Shown here: positions 39,401 through 48,776 of the stretch, piece by piece
Numbering within the stretch: position 1 is the first letter of the stretch
Layout of the letters: every line of letters begins with the position of its first letter
Origin: Mesorhabditis belari
Taxonomy: Eukaryota; Nematoda; Chromadorea; Rhabditida; Rhabditidae
Reading direction: 5' to 3'
Length of the DNA: 64,000 nucleotides
Assembly: GCA_958450365.1 (NCBI GenBank)
Contig: CAUEEP010000743.1
Span: forward strand, 8,797,501-8,861,500
Notes under the pieces: model-generated
Seen by the model: only the letters and a program-made list of their open reading frames with translations
Database searches by the model: none
What the model was told of the DNA's origin: nothing
Translations under genes and position numbers: made by a program

Positions 39401-39788
39401 TATTACTCCAAAGCTAACGGTGGTAATTTTTGGATTAATCTTCGTCAAGCTGATTTTGATCTCACCGAATCTAGAGATGTGAAATCGATTGCAATATAAT
39501 CAATATTATCATATCGTGCTCCTTCACGTCGAATCTGATCAATCGTCTTCTCACAATTCTCTTTCGTTCGTCCGTGAATGATCACAAAGTTATCTATGAA
39601 ATTTCATCGTTATTTGCCTAATATTAGAGAGAATCTTGTTTCACTACTACAAGTGATTTCTTTTAAATTGTAAGCTTTGTTGACAGTTGGATACCTGGAT
39701 GTTGCGCCAAATCGGCGGCTGTCTGTTTCCCGACTCCGTCAGTGGCACCAGTAATGAGAATCGTGCGCGGACGGTCTCTTATGGGCAT
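36405..39788 (-). CDS. Short-chain dehydrogenase/reductase with atypical active site
   Basis: Nine phase-consistent exons on the minus strand (39695-39788, 39466-39593, 39079-39201, 38906-39009, 38731-38863, 38024-38085, 37727-37799, 37605-37672, 36405-36495) give 291 residues. The Rossmann start RTILITGATDGVGKQTA has the TGxxxGxG cofactor motif near residues 13-20. VVCNAAV stands for the NNAG motif, and IIVIGST leads to the catalytic Ser. The usual YxxxK catalytic motif reads FSRSK (LQFSRSKLMCHLMAFALHRR): the Tyr is Phe. The C-terminal part (ESPALDTLSGKYLDCHGKQ and DERLQERLWSEAAKL) matches retinol-dehydrogenase/WWOX-like SDRs, which reduce or oxidise lipophilic alcohols with NADP(H). Loss of Tyr suggests reduced activity or a non-catalytic role, unless the codon (TTC) is an error. 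Introns contain MITEs and a tRNA-like relic. Confidence 0.88.
36528..36749. mobile_element. MITE family 3, copy 1 (ccgtattttctctaatagtag ends)
   Basis: TA-flanked element of about 220 bp with termini ccgtattttctctaatagta and its inverse, interior with tctcgagaaccgcttatcag. It lies in the last intron of the dehydrogenase. Confidence 0.88.
36917..37291. mobile_element. MITE family 3, compound copy
   Basis: A short copy (36917-37035) is joined through ttattccaggttaggctagt and a further 30 bp to a second, one-ended copy ending about 37291. The same joint occurs in reverse complement at about 46105-46175, so this compound unit has moved or been copied as a whole. Confidence 0.8.
38431..38503 (-). 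pseudogene. tRNA-like sequence in a dehydrogenase intron
   Basis: On the minus strand gggtctctgtggcccagtca begins an acceptor/D-arm-like region and gcgagttcgacccccg resembles the T arm. Spacing and pairing are irregular. A nearby gaacccgggttcaaccc (38627-38643) is another B-box-like string. Confidence 0.35.
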
Positions 39789-41833
39789 CTAAAGCTTTTC
39801 ATGATAGTCAAAATTTGTAAAAAAAAAATAGTTTTAGCAAATTTTATGAGAAAAATCAGTAACAGGAAACATTGGAATGATCAAAAATCAAAAAAAAACT
39901 GCATAATAATCTTAGAATTTAAAGAAAAGAAAAACAGCAAAACAATAAAAACACAAAGTTTGATCTGAAAATGGCTAAGGTTTAACAATGCGAAAAACAA
40001 GTTTTGCGAAAAATTTGACCGGAAGTTTTCGTTGTTTATCCGAAAGGGTCCTTCTCCTTTTTTTTGTGCAAAGAAGAATGGCATCCATTTTTTTTGGCGA
40101 GATTCTCCTTTTTGGCCTTTCTGGGGGATCTTTTTGAATGCGAAAAGTGCAGAAGAGCCTGGGATCTCTTCCTACTCTATCTTCGAAAAAGATCACACAA
40201 CAAGATTTCGAGTTTCTCTCTTTCTCTCTCAAAACATCTCACATGATAGGTCAAAATGGAGAAGAACAAAAAGAAAAGAAATATCGAGAAACAGATATCA
40301 GCTGTCAACTAAGCTTACAATTTAAAAGCAAACACTTAGAGTTATTTCTCATACAATATATACTTGTTTCTCTTGCACTTAAACCTAGAACTTTCAACTT
40401 TCAACAACAACAAACTTTCAGTTCTAAAAAACCAAAATTCTAAACCAAATTTGCACACTATCAAGCACATTTTAGACTCACTAGGGAATGTTGTTAACTT
40501 ATCGTGGCTCTTGACTCGGAAAATAGCCTATCTGATGAAGTTTTTCACGCTGATTCCGAATCTGCAATCAGTTTTTGCCAAATGCTTCTCTATCGCAAGA
40601 TTGGCACACAAGCTTTTCGGGTCTCTTTATGAGGGCAACGCACTGTCTTCAGTCAGCGATCTCGCGATAGAGAAGCGTTTGGCAAAAACTGATTGCAGAT
40701 TCGGAATCAGCGTGAAAAACTTCATCAGATAGGCTATTTCCCGAGTCAAAAAGCCACGATAAGTTAACAACATTCCCTAGGCAGATGCTTTTACGTTAGA
40801 ATCTGGCTGTGATATCCTTGTCTCAAACTTAGAAACACAACCCTTCTGGTGCACGAGATTCTTTATTTCTAACGCTTATTATTTATTTTTTTATGACTAA
40901 CAGTTTGAAGAAAAAATATAATTCTCAAAAATGAATGTTTACCAGAAAGGTTTACCTGCTGACTCTAACTAATAAACCTTATGGGAAAGCCGTCGTTTGA
41001 TCAATTTTACAAAAAGCTTACAAGAATCCATATTAAAACCCATATATCATTGCCAAAAATTCATTCAAAATTGGGCACACAAAAAATTTGTCCCTTTTCT
41101 TCAAATCTTATAAAGATTCTCACATCTGGCCATCGTTTCCAAAAAAAAAAAAGCGAAAAACGACGTGAAATCGATGCCGCCTTTTTCGAGGCGAATTTCT
41201 TCCCATTTTCTTTTTCTTTCCTTTTTTGGACCTTCAATTTCATCCAATTTCTTTGAGTGGCCACTTTTGAAGTGAAGAAAATAAAGGAAAAGACAAGGAA
41301 AAGACAAGAAAAAGTGGATTGGCCTTGGATAGGTTTTGGTCTTGATGAACAAACTTTCTAGTGTTCAGAAAAGTTTTTTTCGATTTCAAGTCGTTGATTA
41401 GGCTCTGTGAGTTGAAAGTTTGCCAAAGTCAGTAACGAAAAAGACAATTTTTAGTTTTGACAAAAGTCAAGATTTCAAAGTGTTCAAAATAATCGAAACT
41501 CGATTTTTAACAGTATCATTTTCGAGGTTCGATATGGAAATCGCAATTGAAAGTTGGAAAAAAGATAAGTTTGGAGGTTTTGATGAAGTTTGAAGTACTT
41601 AAAATTAGCTCTTATGAAAATTGAGAGTTTCTTTTCATAAATCAATTGCAAAATAAGTTGTAATAAATGAAAAATCAAGAATTCCAAGTGTCCAAGAGTT
41701 TTTATGATCTTCTAAAAAGAAAGTTGAAAATATGACTACTGATTTTGCTAGAGAATTTTAAGAAAACTTGGAATTGATATAGTGCCTGATTCCTAGTACT
41801 CTATAAGAAATATCCTGTACTTGATTTTGCTAG
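39789..41833. other. Intergenic with one MITE
   Basis: Contains the element at 40481-40780 and a block (40885-41060) related to two later blocks at 43.3-43.6 kb. AT-rich; open frames here are low-complexity and unsupported. Confidence 0.5.
40481..40780. mobile_element. 300-bp palindromic MITE (ctagggaatgttgttaac ends)
   Basis: ctagggaatgttgttaactt at the left matches the inverse at the right; arms of about 130 bp include gcgatagagaagcgtttggc and its complement. TA occurs at the outer edge of each arm, compatible with a TA target site. Confidence 0.88.
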
Positions 41834-41901
41834 AAAAATCACGAGTCGATTCGGCAGCTGATCATACGGAAATACGGCGAAGAGTTGTGGTTGCAGATAT
41901 T
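41834..41901 (+). CDS. Orphan exon resembling the N-terminus of soluble guanylate cyclase (H-NOX)
   Basis: Between ttttgctag and gtgagt, 68 nt encode NHESIRQLIIRKYGEELWLQ followed by I. This matches the first helix of the H-NOX domain of nematode soluble guanylate cyclases (pattern HESFxQLVxRKYGxxxWExI in the gcy-35 group), which bind haem and sense O2/NO in neurons. No ATG exon before it and no further H-NOX, PAS or cyclase exon after it could be found in the next 7 kb, so it may be a relic, or part of a gene with very long introns. The similarity is short. Confidence 0.42.
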
Positions 41902-41929
41902 GTGAGTGATGGGAAGGGGATCGGGATCT

Positions 41930-42208
41930 AGAATCTAGACTAGAATCTAGAATCTAGAGTCTAGAATCTAGAGTCCAGAAACTAGAGTCTAGAAACTAGA
42001 GTCTAGAATCTAGAGTCTAGAATCTAGAGTCCAGAAACTAGAGTCTAGAAACTAGAGTCTAGAGTCTAGAGTCTAGATTCTGGAGTCTAGATTCTGGAGT
42101 CTAGAAACTAGAATCTAGAAACTAGAGTCTAGAATCTAGAGTCTAGATTCTAGAGTCTAGAATCTAGAATCTAGAATCTAGAGTCTAGAATCTAGAGTCT
42201 AGAATCTG
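41930..42208. repeat. tctaga-based satellite array
   Basis: About 20 units of 14 bp (gaatctagagtcta, with variants gaaactagagtcta and gtccagaaactaga). Confidence 0.95.
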
Positions 42209-43136
42209 AGAATGTAGTGTAGAATGTATGAATTGCTTAGCTATATTATTACAGATATTGAATATTTTCCAGTCTTTTTCCGATTTTCTATTCTATTCTA
42301 TTCTATTCTATTATATTTTAAAAGTTTATAAAAATAAAAAAGAAATACGCGATATTCGTCTTTTCTTTAGAAACAACATCAAGGAAAAAGCAAAACGAAA
42401 AACACAAAACGACACGAGAAATAAAAAAAGGAAAAGAAAACGGAGGGGATTGATTTTCTTTCTGAGACTCGCCATCCCCTTCGCCCATCTTTTCCCCCTT
42501 TTTCTATGTCTTTTCGTTTTAAGTTTCCGCTTAGATCTTTGAGATTCTTCTTCGAATTTGAGAAAATAAAAGACACAACATTTAAAGAATTGTTTTTTTT
42601 TGTTGATTTCATTTGTTTTGTTGACAATATCTTTAACTTGCTAGCCATTTCGATTTTTCAATCGTTTTTTCTAATAGATGGAATGCCTCAAATGACGCCA
42701 AAGCTTTGAAAAGTTTTCAGAAGACTATTGTGCCTTCTAGATAGCTCTAATTTGTTATCAAAACATTCTGTGAAGTCCATTTTGATGTTTAAAAGAGATG
42801 TAAAAGGAGAACGATCAGTTTGAACTTTCAAAAAGAATCTCCAATTTGCAAATAAAAGCAAAAATTGAAAAGTGAAGTTTCTCTATGGTGTATTCTTTTC
42901 GTAGTACATAACAATATTATATACTATCTAAAATCTCTTCTTACAGGTTTAAAACAAATTCAAGATGTGGTCTATTGAGTTTGGAAAGTCATAGAATAAA
43001 AAAATGAAGAAAATCTTGAAAATAAAAAGAAAAGCAATGAAAAAATTTTAAAAGAAGAAAAGGAAAGCAATTCGAAAAGGGAAAAAGAGTGGAAAAGAGC
43101 AGTGGAAAGAGGAGAAATGACGAAAAACCCCGAGGG

Positions 43137-43785
43137 AATTAAAAAGAAAAGAAAAGTTGAAGAAAGAAATGAAGCCAGGAAAGAAGGAAAAAAAAAGAAT
43201 TTCACAGGGAAGAAGATCTCGAAGAAATTAGTGAGTTTTTGAGTTGTTTCAAACTCAAACTGTTTTTGTTTTTGGGAAAATAACTTAGCTAGACTTTGAA
43301 CTCACAAACGCTTACTTTCTGGCTGAAAAAAATAGAATCCTCAAAAATGAATGTTTACCAGAAAGTGTTTACCTGTTGACTTTAACTAATAAACTTTGAG
43401 GGAAAGCCGTCGTTTGATCGATTTTACAAAAAGTCTACAAGAATCCATATTAAAACCCATATATCATTGCATGACAAACAGTTTGATAAAAAAAATAGAA
43501 TTCTCAAAAATTAATGTTTACCAGAAAGGCTTACCTGTTGACTTTAACTAATAAACTTTGAGGGAAAGCCGTCCTTTGATTAATTTTACAAAGAGCCTAC
43601 AAGAATCCATATTGAATTAAAAAGAAAAGAAAAGTTGAAGAAAGAAATGAAGCCAGCATTTTAAAGGAAAGAAGATCTCAAAGAAATTAGTCAGTTTTTG
43701 AGTTGTTTCAAACTCAAATTATTTTTGTTTTTGGGAAAATAACTTAGCTAGACTTTGAACTCACAAACGCTTACTTTCTGGCTTA
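43137..43785. repeat. Segmental duplication with two alternating blocks
   Basis: Block A (attaaaaagaaaagaaaagt to acgcttactttctggct) occurs at about 43137-43322 and 43615-43785. Block B (gaatgtttaccagaaag to aagaatccatatt) occurs at about 43345-43455 and 43505-43610, and again at 40930-41036. Copies differ by roughly 5-10 percent. Confidence 0.85.
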
Positions 43786-45087
43786 CTTCCACTATTTTCT
43801 TTCTTATATTCTCATTCATAGAAAAGAGTTAAAGATAATTAAAACACAGAAATGCTAGCGTGCATCAGAAAGCGTTTATTTGTGAGACTTCAAAGTACGG
43901 CTTAAATAGTGGATGAGTTGATCAAAGAAACGCAGCAAAATAGGAAAGCAAACTATTGAAAATAAAAGAGGGAAGCAGCGGATGAAGGTTTTGAGCAAAC
44001 TTAAGATGGAATAGATGAGAGCAAGGAAAAAAGAGACTAATAGAATCAAAAAACGCAAACGTGTTGAAAATATTTTTTGAGATTCCTATAAGTAAACTTT
44101 CATTAACGAATCCTTTAGCCATTAACAATAAGATCTTAAAAGAAATCTTTTAAATAATTTGAATAAGAAAACGATTAGAAAGAAATCTTTTTCAAAGAAA
44201 GCAATGGTGGATTTTAAAGGGGTAAAAGTGGACTAGAGCTTGGACCTTCCCCCCCCAGCCTCTCCCCAATGCATTCATGGCCATCCGTCGACCCCTTTCC
44301 CCTCTTTTTCCTCTTTCTCTTTCCCATTGCACATCCAAGTTTTCTTTTTTTTTCTTTTTTGTGACCCGAACGCTTCAACAACATGAAAACAAGTTGAAAA
44401 AAAGGGAAAAAAGAAAAATGAACAACTTGTGACCAAACCAAACCCTACATCATTCATTTTTGCAGAACCGGAAGTAATAATTTATTGAAATTTTGCTATT
44501 TAACTATGCTAACAAGTTAAATCTTACCTTAGATTAGATCTAAAATCTTAATTTCAGCCCAAACACAATCAAAAATTCGAGAAATTCTGTGAAAACTTGA
44601 GAATTGGATCTCTTCTAAAGCGAAGTTTCTCTTTTGTTGCAAAATCGAAATCAAACTAAATTTTGGCAATAAATGAGCAGGAATTGTAGTTGAAATTGAA
44701 AGCGAATTCAATAAATGAAGTAGAAAAAAAAAGAAGTAGACTTTGAAAAGTTTTTCCTTTCAAGAAAGTTTTTTTTCAAATTCCCCAATGTGGGGCCACC
44801 GGAAGTGGGCCATTCAGCCGATTCCCTGAAATGCATTGCCCCCATATCCTTTAGATTTTCTTCCCATTTTTTTTGCTTTTTCTATTTCCCAACCCATTTT
44901 TGATGTCCACGTTTTACGCTCTATTTTTTTTCGACTTTTTGTTCTTTTTGCCCTTTTTGCCCTTTTTTCGTCTCTTTTGATCATTTTTGCAAGCGCATAT
45001 TCTATGTGGGATTCTATTTTTGCCTCAACCCAAAAATTGCCGGCTCACTTCCGGAAAACATGTGTTTTCAAGAAAAATTCGAGTACA

Positions 45088-45240
45088 AAGCTATGGTAAA
45101 GCTATGGTAAAGCGGGTAAAGCTATGGTAAAGCTGGTAAAGTTATGGTAAAGCTGGTAACGTTATGGTAAAGCTGGTAAAGCTGGTAAAGCTATGGTAAA
45201 GCGGGTAAAGCTATGGTAAAGCTGGTAAAGCTATGGTAAA
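45088..45240. repeat. Tandem aaagctatggtaaagctggt array
   Basis: Alternating units aaagctatggt, aaagctggt and aaagcgggt, about 150 bp in total. Confidence 0.9.
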
Positions 45241-45924
45241 GTGTTGGAGTCGAAAAATTATCCAGGCATTAAGTTGAGTATTTGTGGAGATAAGTACTCA
45301 TTGTTCTTATTTAAATAGTTATAAAGTTTTAAAGAAAAAAAATTGAAACTCCTGAAAAGCTTTGTTTTATCGAAAAAAATCTGTGCCGAATATAAGTGAG
45401 TCCCTTGGGAGAAAAATGGGATAAAATGGGAGGAAAGAAGAGAGAAATCGACGACCCCGAAGAAACGCTGAAGAGAATTCCCAATTCCGCAAATTGATCC
45501 ACAAAAAATTGAGATTTAAAGGCAATTGTTAGCACCAAATATGAGTAAAGCTAGTAAAGTAAAGCTGAGTAAAGTTGTAGGAATGAAAAATGAAGACTTT
45601 TGCGTAATTTTGGCTGATCACTGTGTTTCACCTGATCACCGTGGCTGACCACTCAATCAGTTTTTTTAACACTTCAATGCTTTTTTTATTCAGCTTTACT
45701 GTAGTGCTTTGAGCATCAAAAATGGTAACTTTCCTAGTGCCAGAATCGCCGACTTTTGCCCTTTTGTTTAAAAGAAAATTCTCTTGAAAAAGTCTTAAAC
45801 GTTGAGTGTTTTTTTTGCTTTTTAGCCCAAAAAGAACTCAACAATAACCTGCAGAAAAGGTACGAATTCGGTCCACCAGAAAGTGTTTTGAGTTTTAAGC
45901 TCAAAGAGTAAACAATACAGAGAT

Positions 45925-46388
45925 ACCGTATTCTCTCTAATAGTAGTTCACCCTGAGTCTTGCCTAAATTGCTCGAAATCTCGAGAACCGCTTATCAGAA
46001 CCTATCGATGTGAGGTCAGAAAATGTAGCTAACGATGAGATCTTATGGGGGATTTGAGTGTTGAGCTTCTGCAAAAGCTTGGAAACAGTAAAATAGTCAT
46101 CAACTCGGCTCACCGGGAAATATTAGGGAAATAGATCAGTCTGATCTACTAGCCTCACCTGGAATAATATACCGTATTCTCTCTAATAGTAGTCCACCCT
46201 GAGTGTTGCCTAAGTTCTTCGAAATCTCGAGAACCGCTTATCAGAACCTATGTGAGGTCGGAAAATGTAGCTAACGATGAGATCTTGTGAGGGATTAGAG
46301 GGTTGAGCTTCTAGGGAAACTTGAAAACTGTAAAATAGTCATGAATAGGCTCGGCGGGGTCGACTACTATTAGAGAGAATACGGTATA
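45925..46388. mobile_element. MITE family 3, compound copy (reverse of the one at 37 kb)
   Basis: Begins TA-ccgtattctctctaatagtag and ends ctactattagagagaatacgg-TA; an internal joint (gggaaatagatcagtctgat then ctactagcctcacctggaat) matches 37035-37090 in reverse complement. Flanking and internal copies differ by a few percent. Confidence 0.85.
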
Positions 46389-47098
46389 GATCTTTTGTAA
46401 GTTTCGAGAAAAGATAAACGAGATCTTTTGCAAACCAAAATAGAACTCGTTTCTCAAAAATCCCAAAATAGAAAGCGCTCAAAAGTTAAGAATAATGCGT
46501 TTGTTGTTGACGTTGGATCTGTCAAGGCTATTTCTAGAGGATTTCTTGGATTTCTCTTTGGCATTGAAGTGAATAAATTGCTTGACGGAAAAAAAGTCAT
46601 AAACAACTTTTAGCTTTAAAAGTTATCCAATTGAAATTTCAAAAAAAAAAATTTTTTTATGTGAAGGTTGTTGATTTTTACATGCCAAAATCGAAACGAG
46701 AGATCTTAAAAAGAGAAAAATGTTTGGAAAAGAATTAGTGAGCAAAAAAAAAGAGAAATGGAGGAGTGAAGAAAGAAAGAGAATTTCAAGTCTAACGATG
46801 AGGACCCTCCTCGTTTACATTCGGCTTTTGGTCTAGCTGAAGTTTTTTTTTTTTTTTGCATTTTCTTCTTCTTTTTCTTCTCTTGTTGAGGACAGTTTTA
46901 TTGGCTTTCCAAAAATTCTTCGGAAAGCGAATAAAACACAGAACATAAGTAACTGAAGGGTTTTTTTAAAAATTTAAACTTAAACAACCTAGAGAAAATT
47001 TTTCTTTAAAGATTTTTAAAGAATAAACATTTTTTTGAGATTTTATGATCGTTGATGGATTTTATGAATCCAATAAATATCAATAACAACTTGAAAAA

Positions 47099-47206
47099 GC
47101 TGACGAGGCTCAAGTACAAGAAGTTGCATCAGATCCCGTTGATCCGCCAACCGATCCGGATTCAACAAAGAGCACAGAACAGAATCAAATTAGAGTAAAT
47201 GAGTGA
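47099..47206 (+). CDS. Possible terminal exon, gene unknown
   Basis: After an AG, an open frame reads DEAQVQEVASDPVDPPTDPD, continues STKSTEQNQIRVNE and ends at a stop. The acidic, Pro-rich composition resembles a disordered C-terminal tail. The alternative frame after the same acceptor is also open. It could be the end of a + gene, perhaps the one owning the exon at 41834, but no link is shown. Confidence 0.25.
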   Translation, partial: ADEAQVQEVASDPVDPPTDPDSTKSTEQNQIRVNE

Positions 47207-48776
47207 AGCTGAAGCTGAAGCTGGAAAATGATTGTCACTAAATGATCAATCACTAAAATCACTAAAATCACTAAAACAATCACTAAAAAGAAACGCAAAT
47301 CAGGCTAATCTAAAGCTGAGTTAAAGCTAAAGTCAGCAGAATCAGCAGAAATTTTTTTTTGATATTAATATGGGTTAAACTTGATAATCGAATAAATTAC
47401 TTGAAGTTTAGAGTTATTTTTTTTTATTTATTAATTGTTAAAGATAGATTATGGCTAATAGAAATGGGAAAACGCATCGCATTTTGAGCGAAGAAAGCGA
47501 AGAAAGGCTAATCTAAAGATCTAAAGATTAGCCTTCTAAAGAAACGTTTGAGATGAGTTTTTCTGTCAAAAAATTTGAGGCTATAGGTTAATTTATAGAT
47601 TTCTCAAATAATGAAATCTTTTTCATCTCAAAGAAATTTCGAATTGCAATTCGAAATTTGAGCATGAATGATTTGAAAAATGAAAAATGATTTGAAAAAT
47701 GCTTTGTTAACGGTACGCTAACAAAAATTAGGTCAATGCTTTGTTAACGGTATGCTTTCAAAATTTAGGCCAATGCTTTGTTAATGGCACGCTAACAAAT
47801 GAAGCCAATGTTTTGTTAACGGTACGCTAACAAAATTTAGGCCAATGCTTTGTTAATGGCACGCTAACAAAATTTAGGCCAATGCTTTGTTAACGGTATG
47901 CTTTCAAAATTTAGGCCAATGCTTTGTTAATGGCACGCTAACAAGATTTAGGCCAATGCTTTGTTAACGGTATGCTAACAAAGCATTGGCTTAAATTAAG
48001 GGTAATTTGTTTAAAATTGGAAAATAAAGATGATTAAAAGCAAGCGAAAAGCAAGGAATTTTTTAGATTATTTTATTTTCTACAAAATAATCTTATAGAT
48101 AAATTTCGATTATTTTACTTTTGCTACGAAACTCGAAAGCACCAAAATTGGGGTTGATTTGATAAAAACTGATGGTAGATTACGGTAATTTATGATAATT
48201 CGTGCCTTATGGAAAATAGATTACTAAGAGGCACTTATAAAAGATTAAAATATCAAGAAATTAGATATTTCTTGGTTTCTTGCTATTCTAAAACATGATA
48301 CAATACGAGATTTGATCACTTTCCATTTATTGTTTCTTTTTTTTGCTTTCAGCTTGGTTTTTAGCTTGAAGAAATGTATCAATCGGTACTACTTCAACTA
48401 AAGTACTTTATTAAATATCTTTTGACTTTCAGAAAGAGATATTTTCATTCCTTTTCAGTCATTGTTGCACTCTAAAGCTGGTATTTGCTGTTTGAGGTTG
48501 GATAGAACCATTTTCTTTCACATATTTCTTAAAAACCAGCTCTTTTAGGCAAAATTTTTAGCACTCTAATTGCCGAATGTGAAAATTTGCAAAGAATCAA
48601 CCTTTTTAATCGATTTTACCTTTTAACTTGATAGTGTGAGAGACTAGAAGAAGATAGCGCAAAGGATAAAGGACATTTCGTGCACACTTTCGGTTCAATT
48701 ACCCAATGTTTCAGTCTTTGTATTTTTATCATGTTTAAATTGTGATTGAAATTTTGCAAATATATGCAAATGAAAT
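47207..48776. other. Intergenic with a tandem array
   Basis: The main content is the 38-bp array at 47698-47990; otherwise AT-rich with no supported exon. A spliced-leader-like 23-mer occurs at 48692-48714 (see findings). Confidence 0.5.
47698..47990. repeat. ~38-bp tandem array (aatgctttgttaacgg units)
   Basis: About eight units of aatgctttgttaacggtacg followed by ctaacaaaatttaggcc, with two unit types (acggtatgctttc and atggcacgctaac) that partly alternate. Confidence 0.9.

Larger units (their letters stand above)
41902..47098. other. 5.2 kb repeat-rich stretch with no supported gene
   Basis: Contains tandem arrays (41930-42208, 45088-45240), a segmental duplication (43137-43785) and a compound MITE (45925-46388). 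Many poly-A/T and purine-rich runs give long but meaningless frames. Confidence 0.6.

Noticed and set aside
40032..40732. Several 90-120 codon frames
   Set aside because: Low-complexity Phe/Lys/Ser composition; the later part is the arm of a palindromic MITE.
41930..42208. CRISPR-like appearance of regularly repeated tctaga units
   Set aside because: Contiguous 14-bp satellite without spacers; eukaryotic context.
44213..45099. Proline/phenylalanine-rich frames near 44.2-45.1 kb
   Set aside because: Pyrimidine- and purine-rich tracts open both strands; no splice or domain support.
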